A stretch of 64,000 nt of DNA from Sphingobacteriaceae bacterium (lineage in GTDB: Bacteria > Bacteroidota > Bacteroidia > Sphingobacteriales > Sphingobacteriaceae). A model generated the notes under the pieces. The model was not told the origin of the DNA, ran no database searches, and saw only the letters and a program-made list of their open reading frames with translations. Shown in pieces: positions 25,180 to 34,575 of the stretch. Numbering within the stretch: position 1 is the first letter of the stretch; the number at the start of each line of letters is the position of its first letter. Location: assembly GCA_947463785.1 (NCBI GenBank), contig CANHRG010000006.1, positions 45,389 to 109,388 of the forward strand, given 5' to 3'. A program made the position numbers and the translations under genes.

Positions 25180-26011
25180 ATCGTTGATCAATATAAATAA
25201 CGAACTGGTTCCGGCAGATTTACCAGTTTTTACGGTAGCTAACCGTGGTTTTCGTTACGGCGACGGTTTATTTGAATCGATGCGGATGATGAATGGTGAG
25301 GTTAAATTTGCCGATTTACACGCCGATCGGATCCAGCGGGGGATGAAGGCACTCAAAATAGATGGGTATTCTCAACTCGATGTTGCTTTTTTGCAGCAAA
25401 AAGTAGAAGAGCTATGCAGAGTTAACAAACTGGGAGCCAATGCCAGAGCTCGTTTAAGCATTTACCGCGATGCCGAAGGGCTTTACAGTCCTAGTCGTAA
25501 TCAGATGGGTTTTGTTTTGGAATGCAGTAAGCTGGAGACTAATTACTACGATTTGAATACGAAAGGTTTATTGATTGATGTCTTTACGGAGGTAAAAAAA
25601 CCTTTTAGTGCTTTATCAGCCTATAAAACCAGTAATTCGTTGGTTTATGTATTGGCCGGAGTATTTAAAAATCAGCAACAATTGGATGAGGTTTTAATCC
25701 TAAATCAAGATGGGTTTTTATGCGAATCCATGAGTAGTAATTTGTTTGTGGTGTATAAAAACCAGCTTTTTACTCCCGCTTTAGCTGAAGGTTGTATTGC
25801 CGGTGTAATGCGGTATGTAGTCATCGGTCTAGCTAAAAAATTGGGACTAGAGGTAGTGGAGGCCCAGATTAACCCGGCCATTTTGCCTGAAGCCGATGAA
25901 ATCTTCTTAACCAACGCCAGCCGGGGAATCCAGTGGGTAATGGGCCATAATCGCAAGCGTTATTTCAATAAAATTTCTTCTTTTTTGAATGAGGAGTTGA
26001 ATAAATTATAA
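25172..26011 (+). CDS. Class IV aminotransferase, possible aminodeoxychorismate lyase
   Basis: A 279-residue fold-type IV PLP enzyme. Motifs are NRGFRYGDGLFESMRMMNG at the N-terminus, an Arg-rich RARLSIYRD, the PLP lysine in SAYKTSNSLVYVLA (about residue 150), and ESMSSNLFVV with EIFLTNASRGI near the end. This fold includes branched-chain and D-amino acid transaminases and 4-amino-4-deoxychorismate lyase (PabC). Because pabB is in the same window and the protein resembles the short PabC-like group, PabC is plausible but unproven. It overlaps rluD by 8 bases and fmt by 6 bases at their ends. Confidence 0.85.
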   Translation: MIKSLININNELVPADLPVFTVANRGFRYGDGLFESMRMMNGEVKFADLHADRIQRGMKALKIDGYSQLDVAFLQQKVEELCRVNKLGANARARLSIYRDAEGLYSPSRNQMGFVLECSKLETNYYDLNTKGLLIDVFTEVKKPFSALSAYKTSNSLVYVLAGVFKNQQQLDEVLILNQDGFLCESMSSNLFVVYKNQLFTPALAEGCIAGVMRYVVIGLAKKLGLEVVEAQINPAILPEADEIFLTNASRGIQWVMGHNRKRYFNKISSFLNEELNKL

Positions 26012-26914
26012 ACGAATTCCTCGTAAAAATTCTTCAATACCCATTTTCTTTTTCCCTTCCAATTGTACTTCTTCCAGGTTCAGCCAGCCGTCTGCGGCAG
26101 CAAATTTTAAAAAGGTTTTATGATCGGTAACAAACTCTCCGGGTTTAACATGTGGTTGCTGTTGAACTAAAGTTGCTTTAAATATTTTCAGATTTTTGCC
26201 AGCTAAGGTGCTGAAAGCAGTAGGATATGGGCTTAAACCCCGAATTTGGTTGTAAACATGCTTTGCCGATTGATTCCAGTGAATTTCACAATCTTCTTTA
26301 AATAATTTAGGAGCATGTTTGATGGCCGAATCTGCATTTTGTGCTGAAGCTTGCAGTTTACCTTTTTCAAGATCATTAACCGTTTGTACTAGAAGTTCTG
26401 CACCCGTAATTTTCATACGGTCGTGGAGTTCGCCGGCAGTTTCAGTATCTCCGATAAGCAATTTTTCTTGCATTAAAATATCGCCGGTATCAATTTCGTG
26501 CTGTAATTTAAAAGTGGTCACCCCGGTTTCTTTTTCACCATTGATGACCGCCCAATTGATAGGAGCTGCCCCACGATAGTTTGGCAATATGGAGGCATGT
26601 AGGTTAATTGTGCCTTGTGGCGGAAGATTCCATACCACCTCTGGAAGCATCCGGAAAGCCACCACAACTTGTAAATCAGGTTTAAGTGCGGTTAACTGCG
26701 CAATAAAGTCAGGATCTTTTAATTTTAGGGGCTGTAAAACCGGTAGTCCTTTACTCACAGCAAATTGCTTGACGGCCGATTCGCTAATTTTTTGCCCTCT
26801 TCCTGCAGGTTTATCCGGTGCAGTTACTACAGCCACAATTTCTTTCCCAGCATCCAGCAAAGCGGATAGTGAAGCTACTGCAAATTCGGGGGTTCCCATA
26901 AATACAATTCTCAT
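26006..26914 (-). CDS. fmt: Methionyl-tRNA formyltransferase
   Basis: A 302-residue enzyme that formylates initiator Met-tRNA with 10-formyl-tetrahydrofolate. The start MRIVFMGTPEFAV is characteristic, and the catalytic region is intact: NLHASILPNYRGAAPINWAVINGE with the Asn-His pair, then HEIDTGDI with the Asp. The C-terminal domain carries RGLSPYPTAFS. It follows the NamZ gene by 12 bases on the same strand. Its end overlaps the convergent aminotransferase gene by 6 bases. Length and motifs are normal. Confidence 0.97.
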   Translation of the reverse strand: MRIVFMGTPEFAVASLSALLDAGKEIVAVVTAPDKPAGRGQKISESAVKQFAVSKGLPVLQPLKLKDPDFIAQLTALKPDLQVVVAFRMLPEVVWNLPPQGTINLHASILPNYRGAAPINWAVINGEKETGVTTFKLQHEIDTGDILMQEKLLIGDTETAGELHDRMKITGAELLVQTVNDLEKGKLQASAQNADSAIKHAPKLFKEDCEIHWNQSAKHVYNQIRGLSPYPTAFSTLAGKNLKIFKATLVQQQPHVKPGEFVTDHKTFLKFAAADGWLNLEEVQLEGKKKMGIEEFLRGIRL

Positions 26915-26926
26915 CTGCTCTGGAAT

Positions 26927-28120
26927 TTAAGGATACAACAAGTATTTCTTTCTCATTAATTTATAGTTGCTCAGTGCAGGTTCCCAGCTCGATCTAATTT
27001 CTGCTTCCGTTTTACCGGCAATAATTTGTTCACGTAAACTGGATGTACCGACCAATTTATCAAAGTTGCCCATTTGAGGGTGCTGTTTGAAATCAAAAAA
27101 TGCAGTTTTATTGGGGTAAGCAGCATAAAATTCGAGCAGCCATTTCAAATCTAGTTGTTTGCTGTTTCGTAATCTGCTTACCGGATAGTTTCGTAAATCT
27201 AATCCAAAGCAATCTTGATCACGATGTAGCGGATTTTCACTCATGCCCGGAATGGAAATGGGTTTGAACTGAAAACTGTATTTGCCATTTAGTTTCGGAT
27301 TACCCAAAACCTGAAAAGGAAATTGGGTGCCACGACCCTGACTAATTACCGTTCCCTCAAACAAACACAAACTCGGGTATAAATAAATTGCTTGCTGTGA
27401 GTTCAAATTTGGAGAGGGCTTAATAGGAAGCGTGTAGGGTGATTCGTGGGTATAATTTGCCAATTTGACGATGTTCAATTGGCATTGTTGTTTATTGCTG
27501 AGCCAACCTTCACCATTAATCATTAGAGCATATTCGCCAATGGTCATTCCGTGAACAATCGGGACCGGATGCATGCCTATGAATGATTTGTATTTTTCTT
27601 CCAAAACAGGGCCGTCAACGTAAAAACCGTTCGGATTAGGTCTGTCTAAAATCAATAATGGCAGCTTGTTCTCTGCACAGGCCTCCATCACGTAGTGGAG
27701 TGTAGAGATGTAGGTATAAAAACGTGCCCCGACATCTTGGATGTCAAAAATTAAAATATCTAATCCTGCTAAGTCTTCGGGTGTGGGTTTGAGGTGTTTG
27801 CCATACAGAGAAATTACCGTTATGCCCGTTTGTGAGTCAATACCGTTTTCGATTTTGGCGCCATTGCTAAAATCGCCCCTAAAGCCATGCTCCGGAGCAA
27901 AAATTTTCTGAATGTTGATGCCGAGTTTTTGTAAGGTGTCCACACTCAATTGCTTGTCGATGATGGAAGTGGCATTAACCACCATGCCGACACGTTTACC
28001 TTTCAGTTCATGGATATAGCGCTCGGTTTGCTCAGCACCTGTCACGATTTCTTGGGCCCTAATTTCAGTACCAAGAATACTGCCAAAAGCCACTATGAGT
28101 ATTATTAGGATTTTTTTCAT
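26927..28120 (-). CDS. NamZ-like exo-beta-N-acetylmuramidase (DUF1343)
   Basis: A 397-residue protein with a signal peptide (cut after IRAQ). It belongs to DUF1343 (glycoside hydrolase family 171), whose Bacillus member NamZ removes terminal MurNAc from peptidoglycan fragments. Visible motifs are FAPEHGFRGDFSNGAKIENGID, VISLYGKHLKPT, LDILIFDIQDVGARFYTY, LDRPNPNG and GEGWL. The likely role is cell-wall recycling in the periplasm. It precedes fmt by 12 bases. Its start codon overlaps the first possible ATG of the divergent permease gene (CATG at 28118-28121). Confidence 0.9.
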   Translation of the reverse strand: MKKILIILIVAFGSILGTEIRAQEIVTGAEQTERYIHELKGKRVGMVVNATSIIDKQLSVDTLQKLGINIQKIFAPEHGFRGDFSNGAKIENGIDSQTGITVISLYGKHLKPTPEDLAGLDILIFDIQDVGARFYTYISTLHYVMEACAENKLPLLILDRPNPNGFYVDGPVLEEKYKSFIGMHPVPIVHGMTIGEYALMINGEGWLSNKQQCQLNIVKLANYTHESPYTLPIKPSPNLNSQQAIYLYPSLCLFEGTVISQGRGTQFPFQVLGNPKLNGKYSFQFKPISIPGMSENPLHRDQDCFGLDLRNYPVSRLRNSKQLDLKWLLEFYAAYPNKTAFFDFKQHPQMGNFDKLVGTSSLREQIIAGKTEAEIRSSWEPALSNYKLMRKKYLLYP

Positions 28121-28193
28121 GCTATCCAGAAGTATTTCGAAGGTTTATAAAAAAAATGCACCTTTGCTAAGGTACAAAAAATCCTTTCAGCGC

Positions 28194-29414
28194 TTGAATT
28201 TCCCTTTTTACCTGGCACAACGGCTTACTTTTAAATCGCAACGAACGTTTTCTAAACTGATTGTGCGAATGGCGATTTTAGGGATCACCCTCGGTATAGC
28301 TGTGATGATTTTAGCCCTCGCTGTTGTTAAAGGTTTCAAGTCGGAGATACGCGAAAAAGTGAGGGGCTTCTCTGGTGATATTCAAATCCTCAAAAACGAC
28401 CTCAATACTTCTTTTGAAAACTCCCCATTTAGCCTTGATCCAGCCAAACTCAACGATCTCGAAAAAGATTCGAACATTGTTTTTGTACAAGCCTTTGCCA
28501 CTAAACCAGGAATTATTAAAGTTAATGATGAGGTTGAAGGTGTAGTGCTCAAGGGGGTGGATGCTAACTATAATTGGGAAGCATTAAAACCCGTGCTAAT
28601 TGCAGGTAATCCAATCAATTTTAAAGATACGTTTGCCTCCCAAAAGCAAATCATCGTATCTCAGCATACTGCTCAAAAATTGAGCTTAAAAGTTGGCGAT
28701 GACTTCCTGATGTATTTTGTTCAAGAACCCTTGCGCAAGCGGAAGTTTGAAATTGTAGGTATTTACAATTTAGGTGTAGAAGAAGTGGATCGCACCTATG
28801 TGATCGGCGATATCAACTTAATTCGCAGATTAAATAATTGGTCGGTCGATGAAGTAGGTGGTTATGAAATTCGGGTAACTGATTTTAACCAACTAGATGA
28901 ACTTACAGCGCAAGTGCATGATGGACTCGATATCGGTTTGAAAGCCTATTCAATCAAAGAGCTTTATCCAATTATTTTTCAGTGGCTTTCTTTACTAGAT
29001 GTAAATACCCAGGTAATTTTTATACTCATGCTTGCAGTGGCCTTAATCAACATGATTTCTGCTCTGCTGATCATGATTCTAGAACGAACACAGTTTATTG
29101 GTTTATTGAAAGCTTTAGGAAGCTCAAATTGGACTATCCGTAAAATTTTCTTGTATCAGGCCGGGTACTTGATCGGTTTTGGTTTGCTATTGGGCAATTT
29201 ATTGGGTGTTGGATTGGCTATGCTGCAGCAGTACACACATTTTATTAAACTAGATCAGGACTCTTATTACATGAATTTTGTGCCAATAGAATTGCACCTT
29301 AGCGATATTCTTTTACTCAATTTGGGTACTTTGACGATCTGCCTACTGGTCATGATTATCCCATCCATGCTAGTGAGTAAAATTACACCGCTTAAAGCCC
29401 TCCGGTTTAATTAG
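28194..29414 (+). CDS. LolC/LolE-type ABC transporter permease (FtsX family)
   Basis: A roughly 406-residue inner-membrane permease. It has one N-terminal TM helix (MAILGITLGIAVMILALAVV), a large MacB-like periplasmic domain (IREKVRGFSGDIQI to about residue 260), then three TM helices with LLKALGSSNWTIRKIFLYQA and a C-terminal ITPLKALR. This is the topology of lipoprotein-release subunits that hand lipoproteins to LolA. I prefer the TTG at 28194, because homologues begin near NFPFYLAQRLTF. An ATG at 28119 would add 25 basic residues and overlap the divergent gene's start. No ATPase gene is adjacent, so the LolD partner must be elsewhere. Confidence 0.82.
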   Translation: MNFPFYLAQRLTFKSQRTFSKLIVRMAILGITLGIAVMILALAVVKGFKSEIREKVRGFSGDIQILKNDLNTSFENSPFSLDPAKLNDLEKDSNIVFVQAFATKPGIIKVNDEVEGVVLKGVDANYNWEALKPVLIAGNPINFKDTFASQKQIIVSQHTAQKLSLKVGDDFLMYFVQEPLRKRKFEIVGIYNLGVEEVDRTYVIGDINLIRRLNNWSVDEVGGYEIRVTDFNQLDELTAQVHDGLDIGLKAYSIKELYPIIFQWLSLLDVNTQVIFILMLAVALINMISALLIMILERTQFIGLLKALGSSNWTIRKIFLYQAGYLIGFGLLLGNLLGVGLAMLQQYTHFIKLDQDSYYMNFVPIELHLSDILLLNLGTLTICLLVMIIPSMLVSKITPLKALRFN

Positions 29415-29435
29415 CCTACCGTTTACACGCTTATT

Positions 29436-29822
29436 TCACCGTGCGATGATAAACTTTTGAGTATACGTTTCCTTACTGGTTTTCAACTTTAAAAAATAGA
29501 TTCCTGTTTTTAACCTAGAAACATCCAGCACACCTCCCTGCCAGTTTTGACGAGAGATTAGGTGTCCTCCATCCCCAAAAATTTCTATAGATAATGGTAT
29601 TTCTTCGATTTTTGGTGTTTTGATAGTGATACTGCTTGAAGCCGGATTTGGATAAATCAATACTTGATTATTCTCCTTGGGATAAATGACTTCTACCGCC
29701 TCTAGTTTTAGTTTTGGCTTTTCTTTTTGATGTTTAAGCGGCTGATCTTGGGCTTGGATTACAGTTGCGCTACATACCAATGTCAGCGCAACTGTAAGGG
29801 TTATATGAAATTTATTTTTCAT
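29436..29822 (-). CDS. Small secreted protein made of a T9SS type A sorting domain
   Basis: A 128-residue protein with a Sec signal peptide (cut after VIQAQ), a linker of about 25 residues rich in Lys and Glu, and then a T9SS type A C-terminal domain from about residue 50 to the end. The hallmarks are LIYPNPASSSITI, LISRQNWQGGVLDVSRL, TGIYFLKLKTS and TQKFIIAR. Normally this domain is the tail of a large cargo; here there is essentially no cargo. It starts 6 bases after the stop of the 1517-residue protease and shares this arrangement with the paralogous pair at 34576-39482. The role may be to help export or anchor the neighbour, which is inference. Confidence 0.85.
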   Translation of the reverse strand: MKNKFHITLTVALTLVCSATVIQAQDQPLKHQKEKPKLKLEAVEVIYPKENNQVLIYPNPASSSITIKTPKIEEIPLSIEIFGDGGHLISRQNWQGGVLDVSRLKTGIYFLKLKTSKETYTQKFIIAR

Positions 29823-29828
29823 CGTATT

Positions 29829-32800
29829 TTATTGAATTATAACTGTTTTTGACGATGCGTCGTACTTGATTTTTAAGTTGATTGTTGTGTTTAATCGCAC
29901 AATGATTTGGCCACCATCACTAGTGTTCGTCAGTTCTTCTGCTGAGCCCTGGTTGTGAATTACCTTCCAGATATCCATCACTTTTGCATCAAAAACCCAA
30001 GTAGCATTTGTTGGGGCTCCCTTATCAATTTCTGTTAATCGGATGGTAACGGTATAGGTTCCGTTTTTTGGAGTATGTAAGTTTCCATCAATGGTGCCCG
30101 GTTGATTTAAAAAAGGATAAACTACGGGATTACCTGCCGAATTAGATAGTAGTGCCATTCGATTTAAAATCAGTCGACCATCTGGATCCCAGACACTTAT
30201 GGTATAGCGAATATCTGGCCAGCAAACACCATAGGGATTACAATCCAAGAGCATAAAATTGATGCCAAGCTCAGGTATGACTTTGACTGGTTCGGGTTCT
30301 GTTTTAAAATAACCAGATGCCGCACTTTCGCAGTTGCCTAAACTGCTATTGGTACTTACTGTCCAATAATAATGGCTGTCGTAATCCAGGTTTTTCAACG
30401 TGAAGAAATTTTTAGTCAGCTCATACTTGCCTTTTTCTTGAATAACTCCATTCACCAATTGACTGTATTTTAATCGATAGGGTAGGTTTAATGCGCTCGG
30501 TTCCCATTTTAATGTCACAGAGTGGTCCTGATCTAAGGGAACATCACTGATGTTATTCGGTTCAAGTCCACTAGGCGCAGGAGGTCTGGTTTGGTAATTA
30601 AATGAACCTTCAGGCCCCCAAACCCACTGGTTTAAGACATTCTTAACACCTGCTTTAACAAATACTTGGTAGCTATTGGGGTAAACTGTGATTCCGGAAA
30701 TTGCCGGTGTTTCAGTTTGATTTACAATATCCTGGTGGATAGTTTGTTGGGTTTTTGTATTGACTATTCGGTATTCATAGCCCTTAGCTCCAGGTATTGC
30801 TGTCCACTTAAAAATCAGATCTTGCTCATTGTGTGCACACGGAAAATCCACTAGTTCGGGAGTTGGGATTAACTGTTTATCCACAATAAAATGCAAGGGT
30901 GTGGCTGTTTCTCCGGGTTCATCAATCGGAATGAAAGGCGGCTCGGCCTTACGCCAAGGCGTAAACGTCCAGCCATACACATGTTGGTCTGCCAAATGAA
31001 GCAAATTTTCAATATGACCAATGGTCACCTCAGCCTGTTCATGGTTTTCGGCGTGTTTGGGTTCCTGAAAATCATCTTGATAAAAAAACTCCCAGTGGTA
31101 ATAACTTGCTCTCGGTTCATTTTTGGTGACAGATGTGGTCACAGATCCAAGCATCGGAACATGGGTATTGTTGGCCGGCAAGCCCAAGGAAACCTTAGGA
31201 ATATCTGTTTTAAATGAAATGGTTGGTGTTGTGCGTCCATAGGTGTTTGGATAGGCCGCTTTTTCCTCAGGACTTAATGGACGATAGTTTATTTGTCTGC
31301 TTAAAGGGTCTATGAAGACTTTTACTCCTTGAGGTGAGCCTAATTTTCCCCTTGGAGCCAGGGTGTAGGTGTAGTTGTGATTTTTTGACAAAGCGACGTT
31401 TTTATACACATTGGCGACATCTGCATCGTATAATTCATCAATGGCGAATTCTTGCTGGGGTAGCGCTCCTTCGTCATCTGTAATTTTTAACACATAACCT
31501 TGAGCTCCTGGTGTCGCTTCCCAATTAAAAGGGGTTTCCCAAGCCGGTGCCACGCTGCTAGTCACTGGGCTACTATTCCTGACTTCTTTTTTGCCTGTTT
31601 TAAAGGAATAGGGTACGGTCCACTTTTCCTTACCTTCTAGTGAGTGGCAGAAAATAGGATCATCTGTTGCATCACAATTTCCATTTGTTGTGAAATTGCC
31701 GCCCGATCCGTAAAGTCGAGAGCGTACATAGTAGGTTGTTTCAGGTTTCAGATACACACTGCCATATACCATTCCATTTGCAAAGTTGGGTGCCACATAA
31801 TTGAAAAAGCGATACACACTATCCTGTTGATCATCAAATGAACTAATCTCGCTCACTTCGAAAATGCGTTTACTTTCTAATTCAGGATATTCTACTTGAA
31901 CCCCCAAACGGGCTGGCCAAGGGTCTATGATTTGTCCTTCCAGAGGTTCGTGATTCAGGGTAGCAGCAAAATCAGGTTGATCTAAAATGGCTGCCCAAGC
32001 ATCGTACAATGCAATGTATTCTTTACTTTGATTGGTGTAACCCATGGAAAGTAATGCATCAATGCTTGCCTGTCTGAAATCAATAAATTTACTATACAAT
32101 GGAACACTTTGATAAGCTTTCCAAATCAGATCAAGCGCTAGAACGTTGGGAATTGGGAAAATAAAGTAAGTTTTTCCTCTTTCGCTGGTATAGCCTTTAG
32201 GGCTTTCGGTACCGTTTACCAATAAATAATACCAAAAATCTAGAATAGAGGCATTTCTAGCAGGATAAACAGTATCCCATTCCTTACCTTCATACAAAGC
32301 GGGTCGTGCAGCATTGCCGGGTATACTAAAGTTGAAAAGTTTTGGTGTGCCGGGGATATCCTCACCCAATGTCCAGCTAGTTCCATCCATATTGGGTAAA
32401 CTCATTCGGTAATTGTTTTTAATATTTAGTGCGAAGATCTGTGCCAAGCCATTTCGAATGGCTTCCCATTCTGGATGTCGATAGTCTTGAATTTGATTTT
32501 GGTCTGCTTTGATAAAATGATTTACGCCTTGAAAATAAATTTGTGATACGGCATCCAAGCTTGAAGCTTCTGGAGCAAATGGATAAAAATAAGTTTGAGT
32601 AGTGGTATCAAATCCAGGATATGGATGAGCTGGATCTCCTAAAATGTTTTTGATAGGTAGTTGTGCTATTCCATCCGGTCCACTATATCGGAAGCGATCT
32701 TTAAACCAACGATTAGCAAGTGTACTAGCCCAATGAACTCCAACTGACGATTTGGAAATATCAAGATTATTTTCTGATTGAAAAACGCCATTGTGATCTC

Positions 32801-34382
32801 CATCCATCGCTAGTTCTATACTATCTGTATAGGCATTGAATTGATAGGTTTCAATACCTGGAGGTTCAGTACAATCTTTTAGCTGATAGATTGGATCGCT
32901 GGTTAAATCTGCCTTAAGTGTAGTTTTAAGGGTATTTAATGTTACTGTGCCGCTATACCAGCTTTCACCGCTTATATTCGGGCTGCAGGTTTTATTGAAT
33001 TCGCTAGGATCCCAGGGTTTTCCAACTCCAACTGCATGCCATGCATTCATGATTTGGATGTAGGCATGTGAACCCAACGGATGCCCGAGTTCCTGAATGA
33101 TTTGTAAGGTGGCTTCACGTGCATCTGCAAAAGTTGATTGGTAACTAAGTTTTTCTGTGAAGGTTTTAAAAACGATTTTCATTGCCAATTTCCACGTCTC
33201 TTCAAGATTCTCGGGGATTAATCGATGTACAACAAATGGTTTTGACGGATTGTCGTCTATTTTGCCATTTAGTGTCTCAGAATTGATTAAATAGAACCAA
33301 AAATTCATAACCGTGGCATTGATATGCGGATCATAAACTCGATCACCCGGATGTCCATAATATTGTCCATTGTACGTTGTTGGGAGTCGTCTGGATTTAG
33401 GTTTGTCGAATGGACGCTTTCCTGTTCTGTCTGTACTATTCAATTGGTAATGTCCTATGAGCCAATTGGGATTGTTAAATTTGCCAGGAGCATGCCAGTT
33501 ATCGAAAGAAAGCCCCATAATATCGCAAAATGATTCATCCATTGCATCCATTTCAGGATGTATTTGAGGATTGGTCTGGATGGTATCATCCGGATTAACA
33601 TCCCCTGAAGGTGGTATACCAAGCGATTCACCGAGAATCCCATGAGAAATTTCATGTCCAATAATGTCTCTGCTTGTTTGAGGAAATGCATCTATAGATA
33701 AATTATACATCACTAAATTAAGTTGATAGCTAAACCCGCTTGGTGAATCATAACTAACCATGCTGGTTATGCATTTATCTCCATTTTTATCAATACCATT
33801 CCAGTTAAAAAATTCATGTGTAAAGGCACAAAATTTCTGGGTTCCTTCTAAAACACTAACTCCAACCTCACTTGGAAACATAAAAAAATCAATGTTGTTG
33901 GGACTTAGATTTAAATGTGTGAAATAATCAAAAGGTCCGTTGAAATTCAACATATTGCTGCCTTGGGGGATAATATTGGCAAATGGAAGAACCCTGTAAT
34001 AAAAATCACCCGGAGCCATATCAAGTGCTACAACCTCACTAGGGGCAAATAGTCCTAAAGCCGGAGCTTTTATAGCACAAAGCGCAATGCCTGTGGTATA
34101 ATTGGGAGATAAAGGCAACGGAACAACAGTCCCATCGTACTCGTCCATGATGAAGGGTAAGTAAACCATTCCATAAAGATCAACTGGGCCATTATAATAG
34201 GAGGAAGCCCCTGAAATCTTGTATGGGAAAGAATTGTATAAGGTTCCGACAATACCTTGTGGTAATCCTCTAACAGATGGGTCGAAAGTACCTGGAGGAT
34301 AATATTTTTGCCCCAATGATACTTTGAAAAGGCACAAAAGCGTAAACATGAAGCTAATGATCAATTTCATTTGATGTTTCAT
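29829..34382 (-). CDS. Giant secreted M4-like metalloprotease with a degenerate second M4 domain (copy 1)
   Basis: A 1517-residue exported protein (signal peptide cut after VSLGQ). The first M4/thermolysin-like domain (about 90-455) has HEISH at 243-247, the third zinc ligand E283 in MDESFCD and the catalytic-type H353 in DPHINATVMNFW, so it looks active. A second M4-like domain (about 540-800) keeps the fold landmarks WTLGEDI and ASILDFWYYLL, but QIYFQ (614-618) replaces HExxH and R709 replaces the histidine. From about 820 onward are fibronectin III/Ig-like modules rich in proline and tryptophan, and a last beta module. No FTP/PepSY propeptide and no T9SS tail are visible. It is paralogous to the protein at 34959-39482. 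Substrate unknown. Confidence 0.88.
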   Translation of the reverse strand: MKHQMKLIISFMFTLLCLFKVSLGQKYYPPGTFDPSVRGLPQGIVGTLYNSFPYKISGASSYYNGPVDLYGMVYLPFIMDEYDGTVVPLPLSPNYTTGIALCAIKAPALGLFAPSEVVALDMAPGDFYYRVLPFANIIPQGSNMLNFNGPFDYFTHLNLSPNNIDFFMFPSEVGVSVLEGTQKFCAFTHEFFNWNGIDKNGDKCITSMVSYDSPSGFSYQLNLVMYNLSIDAFPQTSRDIIGHEISHGILGESLGIPPSGDVNPDDTIQTNPQIHPEMDAMDESFCDIMGLSFDNWHAPGKFNNPNWLIGHYQLNSTDRTGKRPFDKPKSRRLPTTYNGQYYGHPGDRVYDPHINATVMNFWFYLINSETLNGKIDDNPSKPFVVHRLIPENLEETWKLAMKIVFKTFTEKLSYQSTFADAREATLQIIQELGHPLGSHAYIQIMNAWHAVGVGKPWDPSEFNKTCSPNISGESWYSGTVTLNTLKTTLKADLTSDPIYQLKDCTEPPGIETYQFNAYTDSIELAMDGDHNGVFQSENNLDISKSSVGVHWASTLANRWFKDRFRYSGPDGIAQLPIKNILGDPAHPYPGFDTTTQTYFYPFAPEASSLDAVSQIYFQGVNHFIKADQNQIQDYRHPEWEAIRNGLAQIFALNIKNNYRMSLPNMDGTSWTLGEDIPGTPKLFNFSIPGNAARPALYEGKEWDTVYPARNASILDFWYYLLVNGTESPKGYTSERGKTYFIFPIPNVLALDLIWKAYQSVPLYSKFIDFRQASIDALLSMGYTNQSKEYIALYDAWAAILDQPDFAATLNHEPLEGQIIDPWPARLGVQVEYPELESKRIFEVSEISSFDDQQDSVYRFFNYVAPNFANGMVYGSVYLKPETTYYVRSRLYGSGGNFTTNGNCDATDDPIFCHSLEGKEKWTVPYSFKTGKKEVRNSSPVTSSVAPAWETPFNWEATPGAQGYVLKITDDEGALPQQEFAIDELYDADVANVYKNVALSKNHNYTYTLAPRGKLGSPQGVKVFIDPLSRQINYRPLSPEEKAAYPNTYGRTTPTISFKTDIPKVSLGLPANNTHVPMLGSVTTSVTKNEPRASYYHWEFFYQDDFQEPKHAENHEQAEVTIGHIENLLHLADQHVYGWTFTPWRKAEPPFIPIDEPGETATPLHFIVDKQLIPTPELVDFPCAHNEQDLIFKWTAIPGAKGYEYRIVNTKTQQTIHQDIVNQTETPAISGITVYPNSYQVFVKAGVKNVLNQWVWGPEGSFNYQTRPPAPSGLEPNNISDVPLDQDHSVTLKWEPSALNLPYRLKYSQLVNGVIQEKGKYELTKNFFTLKNLDYDSHYYWTVSTNSSLGNCESAASGYFKTEPEPVKVIPELGINFMLLDCNPYGVCWPDIRYTISVWDPDGRLILNRMALLSNSAGNPVVYPFLNQPGTIDGNLHTPKNGTYTVTIRLTEIDKGAPTNATWVFDAKVMDIWKVIHNQGSAEELTNTSDGGQIIVRLNTTINLKIKYDASSKTVIIQ

Positions 34383-34430
34383 TTATAGATTATGAAGTGT
34401 GTTGCTCCACTGGTGTTTGTGGATAGGTTT

Positions 34431-34438
34431 CAAAAATA
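34431..34438 (-). promoter_or_regulatory. Candidate -7 element of protease copy 1
   Basis: The minus strand reads TATTTTTG, an exact TAnnTTTG, about 48 bases before the ATG at 34382. It lies downstream of the terminator of the other unit. Confidence 0.45.
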
Positions 34439-34536
34439 GAACTGAGCTTATACCTTTAATGGATTATTTGACGGCTAGCCATACCGTGCTGATAGATGGG
34501 TTTAAATAATAGATGAAGAGAAAGCATGAATTGAAA

Positions 34537-34571
34537 AACGTAAAGCCTCACTTTTGGTGAGGCTTTACGTT
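34537..34571 (-). terminator. Strong terminator after protease unit 2
   Basis: A perfect 14-bp stem, AACGTAAAGCCTCA (34537-34550) with TGAGGCTTTACGTT (34558-34571), has a 7-base loop. On the minus strand it runs into TTTTTC. It begins 4 bases after the stop codon at 34576. Confidence 0.93.
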
Positions 34572-34575
34572 CTAA

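Larger units (their letters stand above)
29436..34382 (-). other. Tandem unit 1: giant M4-like protease plus sorting-domain protein
   Basis: This is one of two paralogous two-gene units (the other spans 34576-39482). The order in each is large protease, then a small T9SS sorting-domain protein 2-6 bases later. A -7 element at 34431-34438 and the terminator at 34537-34571 make this an independent transcription unit. Confidence 0.8.
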
